Positions 1 through 7,487 of a DNA stretch of 36,212 nt are shown here, piece after piece. The notes beneath the pieces were generated by a model, which worked only from the letters and a program-made list of their open reading frames with translations, was not told the DNA's origin and did no database searches. The translations under genes were made by a program, and so were the position numbers. Position 1 is the first letter of the stretch. Each line of letters begins with the position of its first letter. Source of the stretch: an uncultured Bacteroidota bacterium (lineage in GTDB: Bacteria > Bacteroidota > Bacteroidia > Bacteroidales > CAIWKO01); NCBI GenBank assembly GCA_937934705.1, contig CALGYY010000078.1, positions 1 to 36,212 of the forward strand, given 5' to 3'.

Positions 1-684
1 CGGGGTGAACCCGAGCTTGGCGCTGTAACTGTACTTCTTAAAGGAAGACAAAAGGGTATTCCCGTTACCGTCTTCATAATCACCGTATACCAACTGATTG
101 CCGCTCAGCAGGAAATACACCTTTTTGTTACCTCCGTTGATGGTTACATGCTCTTTGTGTCCACCCCAGTTGGTTTCGTAACTCCCGATGGCGCGCGCAT
201 GCATTTCAAACTTTTCGAAAGGTTTTGGTTGCTGGGTATTCAGGATCACCACACCCCCGAAGACCGGTCCGTACCTCAGGGCATGCGGCCCTTTGATCAC
301 TTCAATACTTTCTATATCGTCAACATCTACGTGAGAAGAAGAGGGATCCATGCGGTTGGGACAACCCCCTTCAATTCCGATCGAACCATTGACCAGGGTC
401 AGCAGCTGGCTGAATTTGAAACCCCGTACCACGGGATCGATGTTAACACCGCCTTTACGAAGACCGGAAACATTGGGAATGGTTCTGAGCAGATCGCCGA
501 TATCCCTTACAGCATTATCCTCATAACTGCTTTTCAGTACCGTGTTCTTCAGATAGGGTATGCGCCTGATGGCCTGATCCATGATTTCCACCGGATCCAG
601 TTTAATGGTATCGGTGATTCCCTGTGCATGAACCACAGCATAACTCATAAGAATAAACAAAAAAACAAACAATAATTTTTTCAT
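1..684 (-). CDS. TonB-dependent outer membrane receptor, N-terminal part
   Basis: The reading frame is open from ATG at 684 to the left window edge (228 codons), so the C-terminal beta-barrel lies outside the window. The protein starts with a signal peptide (MKKLLFVFLFILMSYAVVHA) and then has a plug domain. Plug features include LLRTIPNVSGLRKGG, VVRGFKFSQLLTLVNG, and IESIEVIKGPHALRYGP followed by GGVVIL, as in TonB-dependent siderophore, vitamin or metal receptors. There is no carboxypeptidase-like extension, so it is not SusC-type. A GGCPNRMDPSSSHV stretch in the plug resembles, from memory, the Cys/Met-containing segment of copper-type receptors; the substrate is not settled by this. It starts 10 nt after the gldH stop, so the two are probably cotranscribed. 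Confidence 0.9.
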   Translation of the reverse strand, partial: MKKLLFVFLFILMSYAVVHAQGITDTIKLDPVEIMDQAIRRIPYLKNTVLKSSYEDNAVRDIGDLLRTIPNVSGLRKGGVNIDPVVRGFKFSQLLTLVNGSIGIEGGCPNRMDPSSSHVDVDDIESIEVIKGPHALRYGPVFGGVVILNTQQPKPFEKFEMHARAIGSYETNWGGHKEHVTINGGNKKVYFLLSGNQLVYGDYEDGNGNTLLSSFKKYSYSAKLGFTP

Positions 685-694
685 GTCTTGTAAT

Positions 695-1156
695 TTATTT
701 AGACTTCTTTACGATTAAGCCGACCTGCATAATGTCATCCGTTTCAGGCATAGGCATGATGTTGCTGATGGTGAAGGTGTAATTGCCCGCTTCGGGAAAG
801 CTGACCTTTTCCATCAGGGGAAATTCGATGTCCCAGAGATCCCCGGCGCCTTCACCCTTGAACGAGCCATCGGTTTCTTTCAGAAAGAAATCATAATCCT
901 TGGTTCTTTCCTCTCCCGAGGGGTATACAGCGGTCATGTTCACCATGAGGTTGGCAAATGCATAATAGCTGGTGTGCCGGATGGCCAGAAAAACATCATA
1001 AGAAGCCGATGCATCCTTAACGGAAACATCAAAACTGACTGCCTTATCGCGCGACCAGCGATAGTTGTCGATGTCTTCAAAGCGCTGAAAGATCTTTCCT
1101 GAATCACAGGCGCTCAGGAAAACCAGGGCGAACATCAAACCGATAAAATTTTTCAT
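695..1156 (-). CDS. gldH: Gliding motility lipoprotein GldH
   Basis: The product is 153 aa with a lipoprotein signal peptide: MKNFIGLMFALVFLSAC, lipobox LSAC, Cys17. The body fits the GldH lipoprotein family: an early FEDIDNYRW segment, a central VFLAIRHTSYYAFANL strand pair, and a C-terminal FTISNIMPMPETDDIMQVGL block. GldH is required for gliding and type IX secretion-linked processes in Flavobacteria, but homologues are common in non-gliding Bacteroidia, so motility cannot be inferred. It heads a possible two-gene unit with the TonB receptor downstream. Its 5' region is shared with the divergent RNase H gene and contains a 12-bp palindrome. Confidence 0.88.
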   Translation of the reverse strand: MKNFIGLMFALVFLSACDSGKIFQRFEDIDNYRWSRDKAVSFDVSVKDASASYDVFLAIRHTSYYAFANLMVNMTAVYPSGEERTKDYDFFLKETDGSFKGEGAGDLWDIEFPLMEKVSFPEAGNYTFTISNIMPMPETDDIMQVGLIVKKSK

Positions 1157-1202
1157 TATTCTCGTTTTAGGTTAAATGTCAATGTTCTTGTTCTGTAAAA
1201 AC

Positions 1203-1214
1203 TGTAAATTTACA
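1203..1214. promoter_or_regulatory. Perfect 12-bp palindrome in the gldH/RNase H divergent promoter region
   Basis: TGTAAATTTACA is a perfect palindrome, 47 nt before gldH and 28 nt before the RNase H start. Both strands contain TAAATTTAC, one base from the Bacteroidota -7 element TAnnTTTG, so it could be two facing -7 elements or a dimeric repressor site. No regulator can be assigned. Confidence 0.4.
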
Positions 1215-1242
1215 AAATTCCTGATTGATCATCTTTTTCGTT

Positions 1243-1857
1243 ATGCCTAAATCAAAATTCTACGTGGTTTGGAAGGGCTTAAAACCCGGAATATATGATA
1301 AATGGGAGGATTGTGCGGCACAGATCCGGGGTTTTGAAGGCGCCTTATACAAATCATTTGTGGACCTCAGTATAGCCGAAAAGGCCTACCGGGAAAAGCC
1401 CCACCTTCATATGGGCAAGTCGGTAAAGACCAATAACCAGAGCGCTGAAGGGATCATCAGGGACAGTCTGGCGGTGGACGGGGCATGGAATACGGTGAGC
1501 GGTGACATGGAATACCGCGGGGTTTATGTCAAAACCGGTCAGGAAATTTTCCGCAAAGGACCCTATCGCGACGGGACCAATAACATTGGTGAATTCCTGG
1601 CCATTGTCCATGCCCTGGCTTATCTGCAGCAGCATAAAAGTAAAATGCCCGTTTATTCCGATAGCCAGACTGCAATCACCTGGGTCAGGAACAAACGGGC
1701 AAATACCAAATTGCAAAGAACGGAGCGTAATGCCGAACTTTTTGATTTGATTTCCCGGGCCGAGACTTGGCTGTTGAGCCATTCCTGGGAAAACCGCCTG
1801 ATCAAATGGAACACACCCGTATGGGGTGAGATCCCGGCAGATTTCGGCAGGAAATAG
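1243..1857 (+). CDS. Ribonuclease H1-type protein with N-terminal viroplasmin domain
   Basis: The product is 204 aa from ATG 1243; an in-frame TTG at 1225 would add six hydrophobic residues and is less likely. Residues about 1-45 (KFYVVWKGLKPGIYDKWEDC, GFEGALYKSF) are the viroplasmin/RNase HI N-terminal hybrid-binding domain. Residues about 70-204 are RNase H, with the expected acidic set visible: D in AVDGAW, E in NNIGEFLAI, D in VYSDSQTA, and a final D in IPADFG. It degrades the RNA strand of RNA:DNA hybrids in the cytoplasm. It is divergent from gldH and convergent with the ArsR-type gene, with a 10 nt gap between the stops. Confidence 0.9.
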   Translation: MPKSKFYVVWKGLKPGIYDKWEDCAAQIRGFEGALYKSFVDLSIAEKAYREKPHLHMGKSVKTNNQSAEGIIRDSLAVDGAWNTVSGDMEYRGVYVKTGQEIFRKGPYRDGTNNIGEFLAIVHALAYLQQHKSKMPVYSDSQTAITWVRNKRANTKLQRTERNAELFDLISRAETWLLSHSWENRLIKWNTPVWGEIPADFGRK

Positions 1858-1867
1858 CCGGCCGGAA

Positions 1868-2164
1868 TTAATCGTTACACTTGTTGATACACTCCAGAAT
1901 GGTGCTGAGCGCTGAGTGCTTCAGATAATAGAAAGTGTTCTTTCCATCCCTTTTCGACTCAAGTATGCCTTTGCTTTTCAGGATATTAAGATGGTGAGAA
2001 GCAGCGGCTTGCTCAATCTTAAGGCGTTCGTAAATGGATGTAACATTCATTTTCCCGTTCGATTCCAGTAAGCCGATAATGGCTATCCTCATCGGATGGG
2101 CGATGGACCTCAGCCTGCTGGCTGCCGCGTCCAGTTTGTGCATGTCTAATTGGGTCTTTGCCAT
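1868..2164 (-). CDS. ArsR/SmtB-family winged-helix transcriptional regulator
   Basis: The product is 98 aa. RLRSIAHPMRIAIIGLLESN is the typical ArsR helix 1-2 segment, followed by the recognition region KIEQAAASHHLNILKSKGIL and a wing (KRDGKNTFYYLKH). ArsR proteins are dimeric repressors, often released by metals. Here the classical ELCVC metal motif of helix 3 is absent (KIEQAAA instead). Cysteines occur only at the very C-terminus (LECINKCND), so metal sensing is possible but not shown. There is no metal transporter beside it. Its targets are unknown; autoregulation is possible because an AT-rich -7 element sits 27 nt upstream. Confidence 0.9.
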   Translation of the reverse strand: MAKTQLDMHKLDAAASRLRSIAHPMRIAIIGLLESNGKMNVTSIYERLKIEQAAASHHLNILKSKGILESKRDGKNTFYYLKHSALSTILECINKCND

Positions 2165-2190
2165 AACCTTTTTGTTTTGTTTGTAAAATG

Positions 2191-2198
2191 CAAATTTA
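2191..2198 (-). promoter_or_regulatory. Putative -7 element of the ArsR-type gene
   Basis: On the minus strand this reads TAAATTTG followed by C, a full match to the Bacteroidota -7 consensus TAnnTTTG, 27 nt before the ATG. No convincing -33 TTTG at the usual spacing was found. The surrounding 2165-2376 gap is strongly AT-rich. Confidence 0.5.
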
Positions 2199-2315
2199 AC
2201 AAAATTTTAATAACAACACTTTTTTAAATATTTTTTTTGTACTTATTTAATGCCTGATTTTCAGATTTTAATATTTTAAATGTGATTACTGAAGTATGAA
2301 TCGTACAAAAACACC

Positions 2316-2368
2316 TCAGATCCCTTAACAATGTCTTATGATTTTAAGGGTGGTTTTTGAGGATCTGA
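2316..2368 (-). terminator. Probable terminator of the add-rlmN-apt operon
   Basis: TCAGATCC (2316-2323) pairs with GGATCTGA (2361-2368), and inside it CCCTTAA (2322-2328) can pair with TTAAGGG (2344-2350). Read on the minus strand, the structure is followed by GGTGTTTTTG. It lies 9 nt after the apt stop codon. The U-run is short, so termination efficiency is uncertain. Confidence 0.5.
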
Positions 2369-2376
2369 ACCCTTTT

Positions 2377-2913
2377 TCAGATTTTCAGGAGTGAAAATAC
2401 TTCCTGATCCGCCAGACGCTTTCGACCTTCAAGAAACAGAAGCTCGATGATAAAACTGGTATAGATCTTCTTCACCCCGAAATTACGGATGAGTTCAATG
2501 GCGGCAGATGCAGATCCTCCGGTGGCGAGCAGATCATCATGAAGCAATACCACATCGCCTTCCTGCAGTGCATCCCGGTGAATTTCCAGTTCTCCTTCAC
2601 CATATTCAAGGGTGTAGGTTTTACGAAAGGTTTCAGCCGGCAGCTTTCCGGGTTTACGGATGGGGACAAAACCGGCACCAAGGCGGTACGCCAGAACACT
2701 GCCCGCAATAAACCCCCGCGATTCAATGCCCACTACACGGGTAATTTTTTTATCCCGATATTCATTATATAATGAATCATTGATAAACTGAAAGATATCT
2801 TCCCGCTTCAGTGCGGTCGTGATGTCTTTGAATAATATCCCGGGTTTCGGAAAATCCGGCACATTCCGGATCGCCTTGTCAAGGTCCTGCAATGTGATTT
2901 CCTTCATATTCAT
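2377..2913 (-). CDS. apt: Adenine phosphoribosyltransferase
   Basis: The product is 178 aa from ATG 2913 (MNMKEIT); ATG 2907 (MKEIT) is an equally possible start. It converts adenine and PRPP to AMP in purine salvage. Visible family features are NVPDFPKPGILFKDITT near the N-terminus, the GIESRGFIAG loop, IRKPGKLP, and the PRPP-binding motif VVLLHDDLLATGGSASAA. The length is normal for the family. It is the last gene of a tight minus-strand operon, 4 nt after rlmN and behind adenosine deaminase, so two salvage enzymes flank a methyltransferase. A hairpin follows the stop. Confidence 0.97.
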   Translation of the reverse strand: MNMKEITLQDLDKAIRNVPDFPKPGILFKDITTALKREDIFQFINDSLYNEYRDKKITRVVGIESRGFIAGSVLAYRLGAGFVPIRKPGKLPAETFRKTYTLEYGEGELEIHRDALQEGDVVLLHDDLLATGGSASAAIELIRNFGVKKIYTSFIIELLFLEGRKRLADQEVFSLLKI

Positions 2914-2917
2914 TTTT

Positions 2918-3961
2918 TCATTTTTTTGGTCCTGCGAGTTGTCCGCATGCTGCTGCAATATCGCTTCCTTTGCTCTTCCGGAGATGAACCACCATGTTTT
3001 TTTTCCGGAGTCCCGACATGAAGGCATCCCTTTTCACGCTGCTGCTTTGACGGAAAAGAGAACCCGGGAATTCATTATAATTGATCAGGTTCACCTTCAC
3101 CGGAAAGCGCCTGCAAAACAAGGCCAGCGCTTCCATATCTTCGCGGCCATCGTTGATATCGCCCAGCAATAAGTACTCAAAGGTAATCCTTTCTTTCGTT
3201 TTTACATGATAATCGCTGAGACTGTCAGATAATTCCTCCAGATCATATTTCCTGGCCACAGGCATAAGCTGTTCTCTTTTCTGCTGAATGGCCGAATGCA
3301 GGGAAACTGCCAGCTGAATTTTTATTGGCCATTCGGCCAGCTTCCGTATCCCTTCAGGGATACCAACTGTAGACAAGGTGATACGACGTGGTGAAAATCC
3401 GGAACCTGTTTCTGCATCAGTGATGATTTCAGTAGCCCGCATCACAGCTTCGGTATTCAGCAGGGGTTCACCCATACCCATATAAACTGCATTATCCAAC
3501 GGATGTCCATATAGCTGACAGCTTAAGCGATCAAGATGCATGAACTGATCGACGATCTCTGCGGCCTGAAGGTCACGTTTGAAACCGGCGCCCCCGGTTG
3601 CACAAAAGCGACACGCAAGCCGGCAGCCGGCCTGTGTTGAAATGCAGGCTGTCGTACGCGAACCTGAAGGAATAAGAACTCCTTCCACCAATTGTTCGTC
3701 AAACAGCAGGAACAAGAGTTTACGGGTACCATCAGCACTTTCGTCCAGACTGCTGACTTCCGCCCGCCTGATCATGAAATGTTGCTGTAATTCACCCCTC
3801 AGACTTAGCGGTAAATTGCTCATTTCATCAAAAGAAGCTGCATTTTTCTTCCACAACCATTCGAATACCTGCTTCGCCCTGAATGCCGGGAGCTTCATGT
3901 TTACGAACCAATCGTGAAGCGCATCCCTGCTGAGGGACCGGATATCCTTTAAGTCAGGCAT
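2918..3961 (-). CDS. rlmN: Dual-specificity 23S rRNA/tRNA adenine-C2 methyltransferase RlmN
   Basis: The product is 347 aa. This radical-SAM enzyme methylates C2 of A2503 in 23S rRNA and A37 in some tRNAs. The 4Fe-4S motif CRLACRFC (Cys113, Cys117, Cys120) is intact, with STQAGC just before it. VYMGMGEPLLN and RRITLSTVGIPEGI are also characteristic. A Cys near residue 341 (IAAACGQLAG) matches the methyl-transfer cysteine of the family. The start ATG at 3961 is one nt after the add stop codon, so translation is probably coupled. The gene order add-rlmN-apt mixes purine salvage with RNA modification. Confidence 0.97.
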   Translation of the reverse strand: MPDLKDIRSLSRDALHDWFVNMKLPAFRAKQVFEWLWKKNAASFDEMSNLPLSLRGELQQHFMIRRAEVSSLDESADGTRKLLFLLFDEQLVEGVLIPSGSRTTACISTQAGCRLACRFCATGGAGFKRDLQAAEIVDQFMHLDRLSCQLYGHPLDNAVYMGMGEPLLNTEAVMRATEIITDAETGSGFSPRRITLSTVGIPEGIRKLAEWPIKIQLAVSLHSAIQQKREQLMPVARKYDLEELSDSLSDYHVKTKERITFEYLLLGDINDGREDMEALALFCRRFPVKVNLINYNEFPGSLFRQSSSVKRDAFMSGLRKKNMVVHLRKSKGSDIAAACGQLAGPKK

Positions 3962-3962
3962 A

Positions 3963-4985
3963 TTATTGAATCAGGTGGCGGCTGATATAAGCGTCCAGCA
4001 AGGACAGCATAGCGGATTTCCTTTCCTCATCCGCAAAAGAAGCCCTGATGGAATTAGCGGCCAGATGTGTGATCTCGTCCCGGTTCAGCTTCAATGCTTC
4101 CGCTACCGCCAGAAAGTTTTCGTTGACATACCCGCCGAAATAAGCAGGATCATCTGAATTGACTGTAACCAGTAAGCCCGCTTCAAGCAGCTTCCGTAAA
4201 GGATGCTGGCTCATATCTTTGATCACACAAAGTTTGAGGTTTGAAAGGGGACAGAGGGTCAGAGGGATTTGCCGTTCGGCCAGAACTTCCATGAGGCGGG
4301 GATCATCCAGTGAGCGGTTCCCGTGATCTATCCGTGATACCTTAAGACTTTCGAGGGCACCATGCACATATGCGGCAGGACCCTCTTCGCCTGCATGAGC
4401 AACGCAAAGCAATCCCTTTAAACGCGCCCTGGCAAAAACACCTGCAAATTTCTCAGGCGGATTGCCCTTTTCAGATGAATCCAATCCGACAGCATGGATC
4501 TTGTCCAGCCAGGGGTCAGCCATTTCGAGCGTTTCATATGCCTGCTGCTCATCCAGATGGCGCAGAAAACACATGATGATTTTGCTGCTGATCCCGTAAT
4601 TCCTTTCCGCTTCTGTTAAGGCGCGCTCAATGCCGCCGACGACCGTACCGAAGGCGATCCCCCTTGCCGTATGGGTCTGTGGATCAAAAAAGATCTCCGT
4701 ATGTACCACACCCTGGTCATTAGCCTTTTTCATATAAGCCATAGTCAGCTCATAAAAATCTTCTTCCCTGATGAGGGAAGCGGCCCCCGCATAATAAATG
4801 TCGAGAAATTCCTGCAGGTTGCTGAAGTTATAAGCCTTACGCAAGTCTTCCACAGTATCGTACCTGAGAGCGACCCCGTTACGTTTAGCAATGGAAAACA
4901 TTAATTCCGGTTCAAAAGTCCCTTCAATATGAAGATGCAATTCGGCTTTGGGCAGGCCCCGGATGAATTCTTCCTGATTGTTCAT
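3963..4985 (-). CDS. add: Adenosine deaminase
   Basis: The product is 340 aa from ATG 4985. The upstream in-frame extension to 5105 runs over the neighbouring terminator and is rejected. It hydrolyses adenosine to inosine and ammonia. Metal ligands are visible in LPKAELHLHIEG (His17, His19), with HAGEEG, the later IDHGN, and SDDPAYFGG (catalytic Asp) in the usual order. CPLSNLKLCV is typical of the family. It is the first gene of the add-rlmN-apt operon and has a good -7 element 23 nt upstream. Confidence 0.96.
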   Translation of the reverse strand: MNNQEEFIRGLPKAELHLHIEGTFEPELMFSIAKRNGVALRYDTVEDLRKAYNFSNLQEFLDIYYAGAASLIREEDFYELTMAYMKKANDQGVVHTEIFFDPQTHTARGIAFGTVVGGIERALTEAERNYGISSKIIMCFLRHLDEQQAYETLEMADPWLDKIHAVGLDSSEKGNPPEKFAGVFARARLKGLLCVAHAGEEGPAAYVHGALESLKVSRIDHGNRSLDDPRLMEVLAERQIPLTLCPLSNLKLCVIKDMSQHPLRKLLEAGLLVTVNSDDPAYFGGYVNENFLAVAEALKLNRDEITHLAANSIRASFADEERKSAMLSLLDAYISRHLIQ

Positions 4986-5007
4986 TGATTCTCCTGATTG
5001 ACTGCCA

Positions 5008-5015
5008 CAAAGATA
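5008..5015 (-). promoter_or_regulatory. -7 element of the add-rlmN-apt operon
   Basis: The minus-strand TATCTTTG matches TAnnTTTG exactly and lies 23 nt before the add start. A -33 TTTG at the expected spacing is not evident. Confidence 0.6.
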
Positions 5016-5053
5016 ATCATTGCCAACGTATATCCTCCCTTCCTTTGCGGGCA

Positions 5054-5082
5054 CAAAAAAAGGCTGCCTTTTCTGACAGCCC
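5054..5082 (-). terminator. Rho-independent terminator after the DUF4468 gene
   Basis: On the minus strand GGCTGT, a loop CAGAAAAG and GCAGCC form a 6-bp stem (one G:U) followed by seven T residues. It lies about 20 nt beyond the DUF4468 stop codon and just upstream of the add promoter, separating the two units. Confidence 0.8.
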
Positions 5083-5101
5083 TGATTATACGCTTTTCGG
5101 A

Positions 5102-5644
5102 TCACCAGTTGTCTTGCTTGATTACTTTGGGTTTCATCCCTTCCTTCATGCTCTTGATGATCTTGTTGACTTCTTCATCCAGCTGCTTGAGATAAATATC
5201 GCAGACCGGGGCGTAGCCGGGATCGTTCTTGTCGAGCCAGCGTTCAAGCGGGAACCTGGAGGTACGCGACACATTAAAATTTGTGAATGTATAACGATAA
5301 CGCCCTTCTTTGAATTCCAGCGTCAGTTCGTAATCAATCACCTCACACTCCAAAGTCTTGTTACCGTTTTTGTCCACATTGCAGACCTTGATCCTGTGCT
5401 TGATCTCGATCTTTGCATTGTCCGGATCGCGGACCCGCGTGGCATCCGACGGATTAGCGTAGAAAGAATTGATCCACTCAAAAGCCTGGTTGTACATCTT
5501 GGAGGGTGTCCCTTCCTGGGTCACCACTTCTTTGTAGGTCACCTTCTTGGTGTCTTCGTCCACAGGAAGAAATTGAGCATCAACCTTTTGCATTACAAAG
5601 ACCAAAAAAATGGCCAGCCATAATGATTTACTGATTGTTTTCAT
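5102..5644 (-). CDS. DUF4468 domain-containing exported protein
   Basis: The product is 180 aa from ATG 5644 (MKTISKSLWLAIFLVFVMQKVDA, a clear signal peptide ending in VDAQ). The mature part has FLPVDEDTKKVTYKEVV, then NQAFEWINSFYANP, and a YELTLEFKEGRYRYTFTNF strand pair. These match my memory of the DUF4468 family, a TBP-like fold common in Bacteroidota and of unknown function. It lies 74 nt downstream of the M23 peptidase on the same strand, followed by its own terminator. A periplasmic role is inferred only from the signal peptide. Confidence 0.8.
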   Translation of the reverse strand: MKTISKSLWLAIFLVFVMQKVDAQFLPVDEDTKKVTYKEVVTQEGTPSKMYNQAFEWINSFYANPSDATRVRDPDNAKIEIKHRIKVCNVDKNGNKTLECEVIDYELTLEFKEGRYRYTFTNFNVSRTSRFPLERWLDKNDPGYAPVCDIYLKQLDEEVNKIIKSMKEGMKPKVIKQDNW

Positions 5645-5718
5645 AGTTCGGTATTTGTGATTGGAAGCTTTAACAAAGATCGCGTTTTTTGGCAAATATA
5701 CTGCCAGAACCAGCAGTT

Positions 5719-7434
5719 TCAGTTCAGCAGTTTATAAGTGGCCTTACGTTCGTTACCACAGGCATCGCTGACTTTGATCTCCAGCCTGATATTTCCGGGC
5801 GGAAACAGCTGGTCCTTTTTGATGATGAGCATTTTGTTTTTGGCGTCATATTCTGTCATCACCCATTTCCCTTCCGCTTCAGCACGGTATTTCCTGATTC
5901 CCGACAACTCATCACTGATATTGACCTTCAGGGATTCGAGTGCCGAAATGTTTCTGCCTTCGGCAAAATTCAAAGCTTTGATTTGAGGTGCCAGGGTATC
6001 ACAGGCAATCAGAAAATCCCCGAAGCGGTTCGAGCCGGCTTTCAGCCAACCATCAGCATATTCTGTGGGTAAGGCGATCAGTTTATTGCCCTCCGTAAGC
6101 CGGCAGATCACGGCTTTTTCAAGCAAATGCGAAGCAACAGAATCCGCACGTAATGAAATACCGAATGGTCTGAAAAGCGGCACGTCAGACCTGTGAATAC
6201 CGTGAAGTGCACTCAGGTGGTTCATTTTGTTTGATCTTCGGCTGTAAATGAAATTCAGATCGTTGAACAATGCACCGGGAGGCATATCAATCCTGACATC
6301 ACCCTCTTCAAACTGATTGACCTCATTCCACCGGAATAAGCGGGTTCCGCTTACTTCAGGTTTTTCATCCGCCTTTCCTTCCGAACGTATCATGAAGGTC
6401 AGCGATGTTTTATTTCCTGCAATATCTGCAGCTGTGATCACCACCTGATGCAGCAGGGTATCTTCGAATTCAAGGATACCGTTGTTTTCCACATCTTTGA
6501 AGATATCCAGTTTATTGCCCGGACTCTTTTTCAGCAGGAGTATCCTCTGACCTTTATTGGTGTATTCTGCATAATCAATCAGGTCGTTCACATAACGGGT
6601 TTCATCGAATGCAAAAGAATCAAGCTTGTAGGAAAAGTAAGGAACGGAATCCACCAGCATGCTCAGTGCATAAATCCCGGCATCATTGGTAGCGCTGCTG
6701 ACGTAATCACGGGCCATTACGCCGAAATAGCAGGATCCCCGGAGTGAAATGGTGTCGGGCAGCCTGAGTTGCTGCTGACCACTGTTCTTTTCAAAACTAT
6801 AAATCTGCGTCAGCGTCTTTCCATTGATACTGCTCCCTTTTCCGGGATAGACCATGAACTTACGGATCACCGGAGGTTTAATGTCGCCGGCATAAAGGCC
6901 AAAAAGTGCCGGATTCAGGGGCCTTTCGGATATTTCACTCCGGATCTCAAGATGCAGATGAGGTCCCGTGGAAGAACCTGTATTGCCCGAATAACCGACC
7001 AGATCACCTTTTTTTAAGGTGAAAAGCCGCGGATCAGGGAACAATTCAATTTCCCAGGATTCCTTTTGTACCTGCTTGCGGTATATATAATCATCGATGA
7101 CCACATTGAATGCGCTCAAATGAGCATAAACACTGACTGTTCCGTTGGGATGGGTCAGATAAAGTACCTTGCCGTAGCCACCGGCTGAGACCTTGATTCT
7201 GGACACGTAACCATCAGCCATGGCATAGATGTTAAGGCCCTGTTTCTGATTGGTTCCGAAATCAATGCCCGAATGCAGATGATCCGGACGCGGCTCTGCG
7301 AAGGTACCGGTAACTGAATGAACAATGTCGAGAGGTGAACGGAAATATCCCGGTGCGAGACGTTCCTGTGCCTGTGCAAGCAAGGAAAGTAAAACTAAAA
7401 CAAAGATAAACGTATTTTTGATATGATAAACCAT
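5719..7434 (-). CDS. M23 (LytM-type) metallopeptidase, exported
   Basis: The product is 571 aa with a signal peptide (residues 1 to about 22, ending AQAQ). Residues about 35-175 are an M23 endopeptidase domain with an intact zinc site: HSGIDFG (His54, Asp58), YAHLS (His105) and GPHLHLEI (His159, His161). Such enzymes cut peptidoglycan cross-links in the periplasm. Residues 180-571 form a long C-terminal part with beta-rich segments (DELSGIRKYRAEAEGKWV, RLEIKVSDACGNERKATYKL) resembling extracellular Ig-like modules. This part is much longer than in minimal LytM proteins and its role is unknown. It follows the degenerate protease gene by 53 nt. Confidence 0.92.
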   Translation of the reverse strand: MVYHIKNTFIFVLVLLSLLAQAQERLAPGYFRSPLDIVHSVTGTFAEPRPDHLHSGIDFGTNQKQGLNIYAMADGYVSRIKVSAGGYGKVLYLTHPNGTVSVYAHLSAFNVVIDDYIYRKQVQKESWEIELFPDPRLFTLKKGDLVGYSGNTGSSTGPHLHLEIRSEISERPLNPALFGLYAGDIKPPVIRKFMVYPGKGSSINGKTLTQIYSFEKNSGQQQLRLPDTISLRGSCYFGVMARDYVSSATNDAGIYALSMLVDSVPYFSYKLDSFAFDETRYVNDLIDYAEYTNKGQRILLLKKSPGNKLDIFKDVENNGILEFEDTLLHQVVITAADIAGNKTSLTFMIRSEGKADEKPEVSGTRLFRWNEVNQFEEGDVRIDMPPGALFNDLNFIYSRRSNKMNHLSALHGIHRSDVPLFRPFGISLRADSVASHLLEKAVICRLTEGNKLIALPTEYADGWLKAGSNRFGDFLIACDTLAPQIKALNFAEGRNISALESLKVNISDELSGIRKYRAEAEGKWVMTEYDAKNKMLIIKKDQLFPPGNIRLEIKVSDACGNERKATYKLLN

Positions 7435-7453
7435 CAGGAATAATCTGCATCAT

Positions 7454-7482
7454 TCTTCCGGAGAACGTGGAATTCCGGAAGA
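7454..7482. repeat. Inverted repeat between the HtrA-like and M23 genes
   Basis: TCTTCCGGA (7454-7462) and TCCGGAAGA (7474-7482) form a perfect 9-bp stem with an 11-nt loop. An overlapping pair AATAATCT (7439-7446) and AGATTATT (7480-7487) offers an alternative fold. On the minus transcript no long U-run follows, so it may be a processing site or partial attenuator rather than a terminator. Confidence 0.5.
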
Positions 7483-7487
7483 TTATT

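Noticed and set aside
1354..1782. 142-aa minus-strand ORF inside RNase H
   Set aside because: It lies antisense to a well-supported RNase H gene with all catalytic residues, and its protein has no recognisable motif.
4986..5105. Longer adenosine deaminase with an extra 40 N-terminal residues
   Set aside because: The extension would cover the terminator hairpin and the -7 element; the family normally starts near the HLHIEG motif.
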